From contig JAKTNV010000076.1 in the NCBI GenBank assembly GCA_022747635.1, positions 124,001 to 188,000 on the forward strand: a DNA stretch of 64,000 nt, written 5' to 3'. The notes under the pieces were generated by a model. The model was not told the DNA's origin. It saw nothing but the letters and a program-made list of their open reading frames with translations, and ran no database searches. A program made the translations under genes and the position numbers. Origin of the DNA: Hetaerina americana. Its lineage: Eukaryota; Arthropoda; Insecta; Odonata; Calopterygidae. This document shows positions 22,731 through 37,083 of the stretch, one piece after another. Each line of letters begins with the position of its first letter. Position 1 is the first letter of the stretch.

Positions 22731-25677
22731 TTAGTCGCAACGCGGCCAACATTCGCATATTTATGTGCGCTTTCTGTCCCCCTTCTCTTTCTTCTTCCTA
22801 CTTTTCAGGGTAATGAGTGGAGTTCCGTCCTTGCGTTGACATGAAGTAATTTTGTTTGTGAGAGCAGAAATGTAATGTATTCAATGACTGAGTGCGCTAT
22901 ATATTTTTAAGGTATCCGTTCGTTGTTTGAGGATAAGACTTCGCTTCTTTTAGTTCGGGGTGCCATATTTTTAAGTAAGAGCTTCATAATTAATACTTGT
23001 TGTCAACGGTGATTTCTTCCTTTATTTTTGTAGTCAATGGAGCTCTTGGTTTATGCACTGAATGTCAGGATTTATAATTATTGGCATAGTGAAAATGAGT
23101 ACACAATTACACCGGACGTTGTAAATTGCCATTCAGTTACTTGAAATACGATTTCCACCATCAGGGACTCGGCTGGTTGATTATTCTATGTAGACAACAT
23201 AGCGTTGAAGTCATTGTTCCCCATCCATTGTTTCGGTTGTCTTAGTTAAACATGTTGACTAGACTGAAGGTTTGGCTCCAGTCAGTAATGCTTATTTTGA
23301 ATTCAAATAATGCTTTGTACCTTATAATCTCGCACCGTATGTGGTGCAATGCTGAAATAGTACGTAATAACATTCTCCAGCTTGCGATACAAGATAACCA
23401 CACATGCCACCAGTTTCAAAGCGAAGATGACGTGAACGGAATATGATGCGGGGGCATTTATTACCGGCTCCTACCCTTCATCAAGAGGAATTGAAAAATT
23501 AATCTCTCGGGTTATGAACATACCTCAATCTGAAAAAGGACTGCTTACATAGAAAACTAAGATGGTAAACATAACATTACCTTTAAATTGTTTTTTCATA
23601 ACCGTCAATCAGTATTCAAGAATGTATGCAGTTTGTATAAACTTACTTTTTGGAAATCTCTCATGCATTGAATTAGGACTTCCTCTGTTCTTAACGTAGG
23701 AGAGAGAATTGCGTTCGGGAATCGATCTCGGTATTCCAGTGGAAATGCAAGTTTTGAAGTCTCACAGACCATTTTCGTAGTCGGCAATGTGTGTGTGATT
23801 ATTATTTTTGGGATGGTATCACCAAAAAACTATAAGCCATAGCTACTCAAAATTTTACCCTCGATATATTAAATGACAAAAGAAACTTACTGGAAACCAC
23901 GCGATGGCTGAAACGACGCACGAGTTACAATGAGTCATCCCACTATTTTATTGATTTTTCTCTGTAAAAACTCCAAAATATGTATGCAATTATGTTTACT
24001 TGGAAATTTGGAGGCACCACGTTTTCGTCCAACTTCCATGTTATTCATTTGTTTCAAATTGCGTGATAATTTTGGATACCAGTTGGGTAGAAAGTTGGTT
24101 ATATTGTACAACTTTTAACGAAGAAATATTGGAGTGAAACAGGTAATTCCCAAGCTATTTTAAATCATTCTGATCCAGTTAAAAAAACACGTCATCGAAA
24201 AGGTGTTTCAAGAAATAACAATGGATAAAAATGTGATGGATCATGCTCAATGCTTACAGTGTGATTGGATATTTTCTCTTTTTTCGTTGATTTTTACTTG
24301 GGAATCGATAACTATTTCGAAATAAAACATTACTGTTGTTTTACGGAATTTAAGTACAGATATTCATGTTTTTTGTTACTTCTACGGAATGAGATTACTT
24401 TGTTCAGGTAATTGCTTTGGCTATTATCCTTCATAGCGAACAACTTTAAGAGGGAAATGGTAGTATATCTATTGGGAATTAGTACTGTTTGTGGCGAACT
24501 TAGAAAAAAAAAACGTTAAATCATTTTCAGTTTTGTGCTTATTTTTTCTCTCTCTCTATTGACTCTTCATTAAACTTGTTTTTCAGTACTTCTGAAGTAA
24601 GGATTCCGAAAGCGTAGAGAAAGTAATTTGCTGTTCACTTAGGATTTTTGACGTTTTATACCAAATATTCTCATGCAAATGAACAATTTGCGAAGTAATT
24701 GTGATAATGGTACTCTATTACATTGAGGGAAAATAATCGGGGCCTTAAAGGGAATATAACTTACCATTTTTTTGTTTTACAGCTACTCTCGTTTAATCGA
24801 AATCTGAGAGCGTTGATTTTGTTGATTCAGGTGAGACCATGAATACGTATTCCAAATAGTCCAAATATTAGTGTATAAATTCACCATGTATTCATTGAAA
24901 GATATTTTTGATTATGCTTAACTTTAGGAATCATCCACGAGGAGGAGAGTGTGTGGAGAGATTTTTTCTTTCGAAAGAAAATGTACTTTCTTTTGTTAAC
25001 CAATGCGTTCCTTAAGTGCCCATTGTAGTTTTAGACGGTCGTTCTAGTCTACAAGCATCAATTTTCCGCTCTTCCGGATTGTAAATAGTTTCTTCGCCGT
25101 TGCTCAATGTGGATACCAGTGAAAATACGGCTTTGGGCTGGGCAAATATATCACAGTAATATTGCTCGACATTCACTCTGTCAAGCCAAGTTTTACTTCT
25201 TATTCTAGACATTTTTAAAATTATAAGATGGAGATAATTGCGGAAAAAGTGCGGTCGAACGCCTTAATTGCAATTTCCTTGCTCTGACGTGAATCATCAT
25301 CTTTTATGATCTTCACTTCCTCAAATGCGTTCGACCATATTGTTTCGCCGCTTGGCGTTACGCATTGATGTGATCGCTGTGTATTTATCTCTCGAGTATT
25401 TCATAATTACCGGTGAAATTTTTTTTAATAGCCTGCGTTTCAAGTTTTCCCCCAAGTTCGAAAGCCCCTCACGCTGGTGGCTTTTTCGTGCAGAGTAATA
25501 AAGGGGACATGATTAAAATCCTTTTATTTGACGTGGCGTAAGCCGTCCATGTTATTAGTTGCTCATATTGTTCTGGTCTCTCAACACACATAAGTATAGT
25601 CCGAGGAATTTCGTTTTGATGCACACGTTTAATTATCGCTTTTCTTCAAGCAGGACGGGAAAACTTTGAAGACCTAC

Positions 25678-25678
<1 letters not shown>
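22731..25678. other. Unassigned AT-rich DNA
   Basis: No supported feature. A 66-codon minus-strand frame (25012-25212) has fairly balanced residue use but no family that I recognise. Confidence 0.4.

Positions 25679-25742
<64 letters not shown>
25679..25742. repeat. (TA)13-(CA)19 microsatellite at element A copy 2
   Basis: A TA run (25679-25704) is followed by 19 CA units (25705-25742) that end exactly at the CGAGGG terminus of the element. Confidence 0.95.
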
Positions 25743-26599
<857 letters not shown>

Positions 26600-26751
26600 T
26601 ACTTAAAGAAGGCCGAAAGCTTAAACAATTTACCGTGTGAGTGTCCTTTTAAATGTTATTATTTTACTCGTGTTCTATTGTGCCGTCCCATTATTATACT
26701 GCTCGTGTGAGTGTTCCTACAGTTCCCCGGTAGGTGATTACTGTGTTTATG

Positions 26752-26754
<3 letters not shown>

Positions 26755-26821
<67 letters not shown>

Positions 26822-26829
26822 TACACACA
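26755..26829. repeat. (TA)n microsatellite left of element C
   Basis: Pure TA run 26755-26819 followed by CATACACACA and the CAAGGTCCGT end of the decayed mariner at 26830. Confidence 0.9.
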
Positions 26830-27738
<909 letters not shown>

Positions 27739-28401
27739 TTATATCACATATGCTTACTTAAACCACCTTATAAGTAAACCAGTTATATTTTCGCAGTTAA
27801 CTTATTTCGATGCTACCGATTTCGATCTATAGGCATCCTCATTAGATATCTGGTCGGAAAACGTTCGTGTTCTGACACCCACCATCACACGCCCTTGCAA
27901 ATAATTATGGAGGTGTGGATATACCCTTCCCTTATGAACTGCCACCTATGTGGCGCAAACGTTTATGGTTCCTAGTTCGGAGGCAGGTGTTTTTCTTCCG
28001 TGATCCTCAGGTTCGTGATCGTAGTTCCACGTTTGCTGTCGTGGTTGGGATCCGTTGCATTTCACTGAACTTCTCCTCATGGCCGGCCCTCGGTACCCCT
28101 CCCCCCCCCCCCCTCAAAGCCTGGGTCCACATGTTGGGCTACGGTGGAAGGCGGTTCGCCGCCCCTCCTCCTGCTGGGGCCGGCGGGAAGCGGGCATGCG
28201 TTAAACGCCCTGTCACGCCCACGGAATTTGCTCGGGAGAGCGTGGAAAACAGTTGCCTCGGCAAATTGTTTCATTTCGTGCGGGTTGGGGGTACGGGCGG
28301 CGTAGAAGAGGCGGGGTTAATCAGCAAGAAACCGTTTTTCGTTTTCAAGCCGGCGAAAAATTTTTTATCTTATCGCTTAACCTCTGTTCGCTTTAAGTTA
28401 C
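27739..28401. other. Unassigned DNA with a C-rich islet
   Basis: Near 27815-27860 the motif ACCGATTTCGATCTATAGGC then CATCCTCATTAG resembles CCCGGGTTTCAATGC...GCATCATCATCAG at 60860-60890, perhaps ends of the same small repeat. A GC-rich islet with a 13-C run (28101-28113) follows. The 177-codon open frame at 27915 runs through this islet into the SINE and is not supported as coding. Confidence 0.35.
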
Positions 28402-28660
28402 GGGGGGATTGGGTTCGAATCCCGACGGCGTCGAATAATTTTCAGTGATGTCCCGATCCCTACTTGAAATGCTTTGTGGAGGGCACTTTGAGTCAGTACG
28501 CCGTCCGTCGGCAGGGGCGTTAAGCTGCGGACCCCTTAGGGCCTTTCGTTAAGAGTAGGTTGATACCGACACCGGGTTTCTCTCCGCCCTTCATCCTTTT
28601 CTGTCCTTCCCTAATGGCGAAAATGACTTAAGCTGTCAGTCGCCTCCTCTAAATACTATT
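28402..28660 (+). repeat. SINE-1 copy C (5'-truncated)
   Basis: Begins inside the tRNA-like head but keeps an excellent B box, GGGTTCGAATCCC, followed by the SINE-1 body (GCTTTGTGGAGGGCACTTTG, CGCCGTCCGTCGG, CTGTCAGTCGCCTCCTC) and a degenerated ACT tail. It is more diverged than the copies at 1909 and 33322. Confidence 0.8.
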
Positions 28661-31600
28661 GCTTTAATTTAGGCATGAAATTGCTCTCACATCTTTACTG
28701 TATATTGTCACATTTCATAGACGTGCGTCTTTAGTTTTCTGTCGCTTACAATAGGGGAGTTGGAAATACTCTATACGTATGGAAAGGAGAGAATTGGAGG
28801 AATTTTAGGAAAAGCATTATGCCCTCAGCTTCTTCACCATTAGCAAAACCAGAGAATAATCCCTAACCAAAATAAAAATATGCTAAATTACTCCAAGTCA
28901 GAATGCTGGTTTAATGTGTTCCTTATTAATTTGGGGATATCGTTCTCTTTTGAGGTGAGGGGAATGGTGCCATTTCATTACGTTTCCTTACGTGGCTGGT
29001 AGTATTTTTGCGGGCGAGAGGTTTAGGATGAATCGTACATAATATTTACTATTGGTTTATTTCAGTCCCTGCTTAATTTTTTGACGAAATATTTATTTCA
29101 TGTCCCTCGATGTATTCTAAACCACCAAAATGAAACACCAGTCGCCTTTCAAGTTGGTTACTTTTTGAGTACAAACTCTTAACTGATCTTATTAGTAATC
29201 TAGGCGAAAAACGCTTCCATCGATACTCATGGGGGAGGTGGTTTCATGTCTTAAGGAGCATTACAAAGGGGTGAATGAGTAAAGAAATGCCCAAAATGGC
29301 CTCACGTTATTTAGGACGGCCACTCGGGAAGAAGGACGTAGCAAAATGCCCCGAAAGGAGGACCTATCAAGATTTTTTATCACGCCACCGTGAACAGTGT
29401 TCGTCATGCAAATATGCCAGGGGAGGTTCGTTCACACTGACTGCGGAAAAATATACTTTATTTAAATTTTATTTATTACTTCATTTTCTCATATGCCTCC
29501 CCTAGAATAAAAATTTTAAACGTTAACAAGCTCCTCTTTTTCAACGTCATTGTGTATAAAATGCGTTCGAAAGTGAAAGTAAGTGACTTCATTGTTAAGC
29601 ATATTTTTCGATGCATTTAAAATGCAATCATTTTCGCATTAATAAGTGAGACTTTTTCAGGACTCTATCAATTTAACTACCATGAAATTTTAAGGTAAAA
29701 CTAAATGGCATCGCAGTTGGATGATATAATTCTATTGCCAGTAATCTTGCTGAGATGCATCACTTGTATATTTGTCACCGATTGAATGAATAAATTGTTA
29801 TATTGTGACTCGGTTGGTTACTACTGTTTTAGTGGGCCGCTAAATTAACTGTTAGCTTTCTATAAATACTCTAATGGTCGAGTTTAAATTTGTTTCGTCA
29901 CATGTTTCATTTGAAACCCCATCTATCGTGGTGATCTACGCATGGCAGATCTCGAAGTAAAATTTATTTTTGTCTCCGAAAACGTACGTGTTCTGGCCTA
30001 GTGTCGACTTTATGATCCGAAGGTTTTCCACCAGGTGGCGCACCCTTGTTTTTGGCCTGACTCGAAATTGAAACACTAAGCCTAGTTTATTTATGCTTAG
30101 CTACCAGTGATACGATTATATTCACTACACTTAAGGATTTATTCCATTTCAATTCGCTTAGGGGTAATTGTATTTCATACGAATTTGTATCGCTAAAAAC
30201 GCAAATATTACACATTTAAGTGTAGTACGTGATACGTGCGTCGTACGACTTGAGAAATATCTCGATTAAGGTTTTGCACGCCAACAAAACGATTGAAATC
30301 CTGCAATATGTAAAGTAAATCTTCGCATAATTAACAATCATAGCTCATTGTGCACTCATCGTGAATACGGTAATAATAATATTATTATCTTCGTAGGTAA
30401 ATTAGCGTTATTTTTCATAAAATTGGGTCATTTTTTTATTGTTTGACGCTTTTCCGTTTTCTAAAATAATACTTTATGAATGCACGAACAGACGAACCCC
30501 GGGTGACTTCCACGTGATTTATCATTGGTGATTTCGCTCATTTATATTCCGGGATTTTGAAATAAATTTAAATAATATAACTAAGAAGCTCAGTGGGCGT
30601 AAAATGCGTACTGTTTTAGCTATTAGCACAGTTGATGGATCACGAAAAGGGAAAGAAGTGACTGGTTGCAACATAATTTTGTTTAATTATAATTCTGCTC
30701 TCGTGCGCTATTTATCGCAGAGATACTGGCATATAATTACACAGTCACATTCTCTATCATGAGTCCTTTTTTAGCCCACAATGGGATGACGCTCATGTTT
30801 TTTGTTCATTTCACGGACTGGTCATTTCAAATTAATTTCGGCGCCCAGCCGTCGTCGTGGGTGCTACTCGTCATGGCATGGAATCAATTTCCCAAGGGCT
30901 CGCAGGCCCTTGGGGAAGGCGAGTAAAAAAAATAAGCCCCGCGTTTTTTTCCCTACGCTCTACAACATGTGCGATTATTTTATTGCCAATTATCTTTACC
31001 CACGCGTCTGCAATGCGGCCTCTTCGTACCTCTACGTCGTTTCGGACGAACGTCCAAGCGCTCTGGTTGCTTTTTTGCTGGGTGTAACCGCTGAATGAAA
31101 AGGTCTAAGAGCACTGCTCATTAACTAAGATAGTGGTTTAAAAAAGACTAATGCCACTATTCATACATACTAATTGGATCAGTGATTTTCAATTGGTATT
31201 GCCAATTAAAATTCGATGAACTTGACATCCCCAACTCTTAAAATTCATTTTCCCCAACTTTAATGACATGTTTTTAGAGTTAGTTGAATAAAGTGCCAGA
31301 TAAATTTAGTAATTAAATCAATAGTTGAAGAATTATCTTGAATTTACTTTAACGTGTTAAAGTTACCCTACTTCGTTTCATATGTAACTAATTAATTAAT
31401 CGGCGCGATTTTCTGCGTCCATTGTCATCTTAAAATTGTTTTTGGTTTATTTTATAGTTTGTATTTAACATAAAATCACTTAGCATTAGTGTGTCTTTTC
31501 TACTCCCCGATTTGGTGGATGATTAATATTAGCATAATATACTGTCGCTAAAATGATTTTCGCCTACAGGTAATCGAATTCTAAAGATGGCCGAGGAATG

Positions 31601-32014
31601 GTTGTCAACCGTTTCGTCGGTTGACACAATTGGTCGTGAAATCAAAAATGTTTTTTTTGGTAAAATATATGTGTATCAACGCCTCTTTTCGCGTTAGTTA
31701 ATGTTGACAACTTTCGCGTGTAATAGGGGGTAAGGGTCACGCCCTTGTCGAGGTTATTATTTTAGAATGATATCCATAACACCACCTTCAGCTAACATGA
31801 ATAGCAATGACAGTGAGCAGAATTTTAGTAGCGCTCGTTAATGGCAGTCTTTAAATCTTATTTCACTCGCACCACGGCGTGTACTATATATCCGTCGTGA
31901 CAATGCTTGTACGTGTGCATTTCGTCACGATCCAAAATCGTTCAAGATCTGTCACCTCGCGTGTCACAATCGGCCCTGGCGAAGGGAGCAATATTCCAAA
32001 TTCCTTTGTTTTTT
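28661..32014. other. Unassigned AT-rich DNA
   Basis: No gene, RNA or known repeat supported. Confidence 0.4.
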
Positions 32015-32593
32015 CTATTCCATTCGTTGTACCAACCGGGACCAGTTGGTGGGAATTATCCGCGCATAAATATCATTTCTCTCCTCTCTCGACTGAAAAT
32101 ATTTTTGCCTTTTCTCTTCTTTCGAGAATTTCGAAAATATCCGGGGATGTTCATTTCCATTTTCGTTCAGATAAGGGCGACGAGACGCCTCAGCCTGTTT
32201 CGCACGGCCAGAGCTGAAGTAAAAATACAGCGACTTTAGCAAAGGGTCGACTAATGCTGGGTCAACACGATACGCGTTTATGTGTTTTTTCAAGTTATCA
32301 ATTGGCACATTGCCGCTTCCCGCCGGGGAGGTCTGGGTCATGCTATTTTGAATGCCCTTAACTGACTCGGCGAGAATGATCGCATTTATCCGTGCATATA
32401 CGTACATTTGCGAGGCAGCAACAGTGGACGGTGCTGACTTCTGGGGGTGAGATTTTTGATCCTTAACGTTAAGTTTTGGGAGAACAAACGGGCAGGGACT
32501 CTCGCGTCTGGGTGAAGAACGAAGGGTCATGATCATTCCAAGCTCTCTTTGGTGCTTTTTGAGAAACGAAAATATATTGTCTAAAAAACTCAA
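32015..32593 (-). other. Longest non-repeat open frame (192 codons), unidentified
   Basis: Apart from the transposons, the GT array and the GC-rich islets this is the longest ATG-initiated frame in the window, in ordinary AT-rich sequence. It starts MSFLDNIFSFLKKHQRELGM and is rich in lysine, serine and arginine. I see no signal peptide, membrane segment, repeat or known motif, and short plus-strand frames overlap it. It could be an exon of an unknown gene, a decayed element ORF or chance; chance is the default reading. Confidence 0.15.
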
Positions 32594-32982
32594 TCTCTGA
32601 TAGCGTGTCTATGGTTATGTTTTACTTTTCTTTTAATTTTCTCGCCATGCATCGCCAGAGATTCAAAATTTATATGAGTGATTTCGACGGTCATTTAATA
32701 AATTATAATTATCTCAAAACAATATCTAACACCTCAAACAGTGACTAAATTGTTATGTGTTTCTCAAATGCCATTTAAATCATGAAATTCAAACTGCATA
32801 ATGCCATTATTTATCGGTGACCGCAAGCATGTTTGTACTTATACTAATACCCTTTCCCCGTTTAATTGAAATTACATTTTTGACTAAATTCAATTTCAAT
32901 TTGAAAATTGCAGGTCACATGATAGAATATTTATTTTAAAAAACTAAACCTGTTATTTCTGGAATCTCGCAGGAAACTCAAT

Positions 32983-33240
32983 GTGCTGCCCTTACTCTAT
33001 CAAATACTAAATTATAAAACCACGCAGTATTTTGCCAATGGCTTCAATAGCCTTGATAGAATACATAAGTTAAATGCCAGAGGTAATCATAAACTAATTA
33101 TCCCTCATCACCGAACAATCACACACAACCAATCATCATCCGTCATAACTAATGCACCTTCTCTTCCATCATTCAAGGGCGCACTTCATAAATCACTAAT
33201 TTACCAGCTAGCCAACCAGTACAAATCCAGCTGTAAACAG
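32983..33240 (+). pseudogene. Decayed LINE reverse-transcriptase C-terminus (second family)
   Basis: The frame reads LPLLYQILNYKTTQYFANGF, then HKLNARGNHKLIIPHHRTIT and APSLPSFKGALHKSL. This is the layout of the C-terminal end of many non-LTR retrotransposon ORF2 proteins: a helix-rich thumb, an (I/V)P..RT block, and a final SLPSFKxALxxxL after a short WNxLP segment that is missing here. No catalytic YxDD is present. It differs from the LINE family at 59898. Recognition is by pattern only. Confidence 0.45.
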
Positions 33241-33321
33241 TGTAATGTGTGTATAGTATGTTGTATGCATATATTGTATTACGGTTATTAGTTAAACTAG
33301 GTCGACTAGTAGTTAAACTAG

Positions 33322-33625
33322 GATCGAGATGGTGCGGTGGCTATCGTACTGTTCCCTCCCAGAGGGCCCGGGCTCATATTCCGGCGGTGTTGAATATTTT
33401 TCGGTGGTATCTCGATCCCTATTTGAGGTGCTTTGTGGAGGGCAGTTTGAGTGAGTACGCCGTCCGTCGGATGGGACGTTAAGCTGCGGACCCCTTGGCG
33501 CCTTTCGTAAAGAGCAGGCTTATGCCGACGCCGGGTTTCTCTCCACCCTTCATCCTTTTCTGTCCATCCCTAATGGCGCAAATGACCGCAGCTGTCGGTC
33601 GCCTCCCCTAAATACTACTACTACT
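33322..33625 (+). repeat. SINE-1 copy D (full length)
   Basis: Head GATCGAGATGGTGCGGTGGC, a B-box-like GGGCTCATATTCC, the shared body blocks and an ACT-triplet tail. AACTAGG is found immediately before the head and again just after the tail, a plausible 7-bp target-site duplication. Closest in sequence to copy A at 1909. Confidence 0.88.
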
Positions 33626-33711
33626 TGAACTAGGTGACTAATGTATTGTGTAGCTGTGTATTAGTCCTAAGATATTGCACGTATTAATCTTATTGCTATT
33701 TATGTGTACTA

Positions 33712-34325
33712 GGGTCGCGGTAGCCCAGGAGTAGAGCGTTGGACTACTGACCGGAGGGCGCGGGTTCGATTCCCGGGCAAGCCTCTCTGGGCACCCTCAG
33801 CTCCACCCAAGCTGTGATTTTTCGGGTACTACTGGTAGTGGGTAGCGTCGATCGACGGTGCGCTCCATGCTGGCGCGACGACACCACAAGCAATCATACG
33901 TCACGAAAATCCACCTCCTTTCTCAACGCATGCCCGGCGGCGGCTGCCGGAGTGGTGGGGGACCCCTCAACCGAGCCGACCGGTCGGACCCCCATCCACC
34001 GCTCCGTTGAGGCTACAGCGAACCAGTCACGATACTTATTCTACAGACCCTGTAGATCTTCCTGGGAAATAATAGGCAGTAAAAGGATAGGATCTGCCCC
34101 CCCACCCTGATGCGTTCACAGGGTACTGGGTCAACAACTCTACGCACGGTATCAATCTGAAGGTCGGTTTGGTAGGTGAACTCTACTGTTACCTAACCAA
34201 CCGACCTTCGGGTTGATTACTACGGTTATGGCTTCTGTATAATTTGACGAAGGATTATGTGGTAGGAGAGACACCATAGTCTCAATCTCGCCCCAAAATA
34301 AAGACGACTATCTGTCTGTCTTTTT
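33712..34325 (+). repeat. SINE-2 copy, split by an element C fragment
   Basis: The head GGGTCGCGGTAGCCCAGGAG is an A-box region and GGTTCGATTCCCGGG a strong B box; together they fold like a tRNA with the anticodon stem around GTTGGACTACTGACC. The body follows (GCAAGCCTCTCTGGGCACC, TTTTTCGGGTAC), is interrupted from 33838 to 34052, and resumes at GATCTTCCTGGG. Its 3' part has an imperfect hairpin (34163-34207: GGTCGGTTTGGTAGGTGAA versus TTACCTAACCAACCGACC) that is also in the copy at 11182. It ends with AAATAAAGACGAC and short TCTG repeats. Confidence 0.8.
33838..34052 (-). mobile_element. Solo 5' end of element C inserted in SINE-2
   Basis: Read on the minus strand it starts CAGGGTCTGTAGAATAAGTA and continues TCGTGACTGGTTCGCTGTAG, matching the first ~200 bp of element C at 26830 up to just past its start codon (GCCAGCATGGAG). 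TA lies on both sides (33836-33837 and 34053-34054), the expected mariner target duplication, and SINE-2 sequence resumes directly outside. The other terminal repeat is not recognisable, so this is a deletion derivative. Confidence 0.8.
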
Positions 34326-36740
34326 AAAGTAAATGTGGATATTAATTGAAGAGATTTTCATGTGATCCGGTTTAATTTGGCCGTGTTATCATAAACTGTA
34401 AATTATCCGTTGTAAACCTTTTATAATGCGTCGTTTAGGATGAAGTCTTGCGCCGTAATCGTCGCCTTTTTCGAATTAGTTCCAAGTAATAATTGCGGTA
34501 GACGTCGACATAGTTTTTTTCAGAATGGAAGAAAAGCTCGCATCAGTATCATATTTCCTCGCCTTGATAAAATAATTTAAATTTCGTAATGAGATAACTA
34601 TTCATACTAGCCGTCCGTAAAATGAAGGTCGTGTGTAATCCGAAAGTGCTATCGTACTGAGGCAACCCTCATCTCTCCGGCGAGTATGGTTGCTGTCAAA
34701 ACGAATAGATACGAGGATTCTCCGGTCTGGTCAGTCACTCATTCTGATTCATGGACCGAATTTGTTTGAATGTTGACCTGGTTGAATGGGAACTCGCGCT
34801 CACGCAGACGCACACGGGTGCTACCATCCCCCCCACTCCCGTTTAATTCCTCCTCCTAATTTAAATCTCCTCTTTCGTTCGAGTGAACAAAGTCTTGTCG
34901 AGGCACGAATGGCCTCCCTCCGTACGGAATAAAATTCGGCCACCATTCTCAAAATAGCCTTCCATATTGTGGGAAATGTTTTTAGGTGCGCTTTGACGCC
35001 AGAAGAGTGAACGGTATTAGAGTATCGTGCAGGTATTTTTGTGCTCGAGGAATCGACATTTCCCGTCCCTCTCTCAAAGCTGTTGTCTCGTGTAGAAAAC
35101 AGATTCTTAAAAATATATTAGGTTTAAATCATCCGGGAAGTAATCACGTTTCGAAACGAGAGCGAAAGATGTTGTGTCAGAAATTTGCACGCACAGCGAC
35201 CGTTTACGTGTGAATTGAAATTATCTCTTGCAAAGACACCCAAGCAATTACCGAGGGCATGGTACCATGAGAAAATTAAATGTTGGCCTCAATTGCGTTT
35301 CTTTTTTCTTCGGGGGCATCATTTTTTGCCATGCTTCAAAGTTATTCCTATCCGTGAAATTTGAGAAGGGTGCGAATGTGGACTGTTTTTTATGAATAGA
35401 AGGTAATGATTTTCCCTCGGGGAAAAATTCATTTCTGAAGAGCAGGATTGAGAGTGACCTATGATGGTTGCTTCATCAAATAAGTTATAACCTTCGTTCA
35501 TAACGACTTATCGATCTATAGACACGCTGGGTAATCATTACATTTTTTTAAATATTTCACCAAGTCTTTCTATTTGTTCTAAAGCGCAAAGCAAAGCAAT
35601 GGAATCCACCCACATTAACGAGGAAGATATCGAAAATTCACAGTTGGCCAAAATGTTAAGAATATGCCATTAGATATTCCAATACTTAGACATAAGGCAC
35701 AGTTGAAATTCTAATTCGCGAATTTCTAGTATATGTAACCGAGTTTCTCTTTCTCTTGCATAAATTTGTATTTTGCTTGGAAAAATCATGATTCCGCCTA
35801 AGTATGCTGTTTTATGATTGCAAAGAAACAGTAAAATAATTTATTTAGCGTTCACGACCAGCAAAATAAAAATGCTTTTTTCTCTTCGGTATATTTTCAC
35901 CTTCTCAGATCGAGCAAAGTCAGATGATTGCAAGTAATGTATGGGAGGGGGCGTAATTGAAACTCGTAACGATTAAGTTATCAAGCGATCATATTACTTC
36001 CACTTCGCCCGCTGCTGCTTGCTGATTTGAATGTATGCCTTCCATGCATGAATAAATAATACCAAACCAGAGCTCTATGAGGATGGCGCATAAATAATAC
36101 AACAGGTGATTAATAACCGTGGCTTCAAAAGACATTTTACAAAACAGGTAGCTCATAAATGAGTTAAAAGTAATGGAGCAAGGAAATAATGAGTAATTAT
36201 AATGACCGTGTCGTAGGTAGTTCATAGAATAATGAGTAATATAGGACATTGTACCGTTTACTCAAATGTGCACTCCAAAACGCAATGAAATCAAATAATC
36301 GTACTTTTGTGAGGTCTTTTACACTGCCGAAGATCATAGCTTCGCTATGACCTGCCCTCGAAATGCCCTCGAAAATACTTACTTAATGGCACCCGTAAAC
36401 CGTGCGTGAGGAAAAAGTTTGAGGACTGAGGTTTGAGACAGAATCGGTGTGCCCTGCGCTGAACGATCGTTTTATAATTCTCTCGTTGAAACCCTCCTGT
36501 GGACTGCTTAATTTGTCCTATGACAATGCCTTGGTCTTTTCAAGGTATGTTAACGTTGCGATATGATTTCAACCATCCTTTCATCTACTACAGGAAGAAA
36601 CAGGTCGGTTTTCTTAATTCTTTGACTCGATACCTTAGTGCATTACTTGTAATTGGCCCTTATTTCTCATTAAGAATGAACAGCAAAAAAACGGTGGTGT
36701 CGTATGCTATTGACGAAACATTTGCATGCATACATACATG
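34326..36740. other. Unassigned AT-rich DNA
   Basis: No supported feature on either strand. Confidence 0.4.
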
Positions 36741-37083
36741 GTGCCCTGCAAGCCACCACTAGGAAGTGTGACAGGTGGTGATTACGCAACAGACTACTTT
36801 TGACGCAAAATACTTCCTTACGCGGTCGAATAACGTTGTTCTGATCCCTTATCGTTCGTGGGGAAGGTGACGTCATAAATCTATCTGTAATAAACTTAAT
36901 CTCTCTAATTTTATTTGCATGATCTCTCCTACCGTATTACAATAGGGTTAATAATCATTACCAACATCATCGTTAAAGAGACATCTTTCAAATGTATGCA
37001 AGAGATTTGACCTTCGCTCCGCGAGTGATTCCCAACCTAACTCCTCTAATTATTTTGATACACTGCAATTTCGGATTCGCCCC
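36741..37083 (-). repeat. LINE 3' fragment (minus strand)
   Basis: On the minus strand the sequence reads EELGWESLAERR, then a block equivalent to DRF..FPRTIRDxNxxxRPR, and ends CTAGTGGTGGCTTGCAGGGC with a tail of ATGT/ATGC units. This matches the LINE copy at 59898-60503. It has frame-breaking changes (a stop before LEELGW and in the RTIRD block), so it is a dead, 5'-truncated copy. Confidence 0.75.

Noticed and set aside
33712..33784. Functional tRNA gene at the head of SINE-2 (and at SINE-1 heads)
   Set aside because: A and B boxes are present but the same sequence leads into a shared SINE body in more than one copy, and acceptor-stem pairing is poor.
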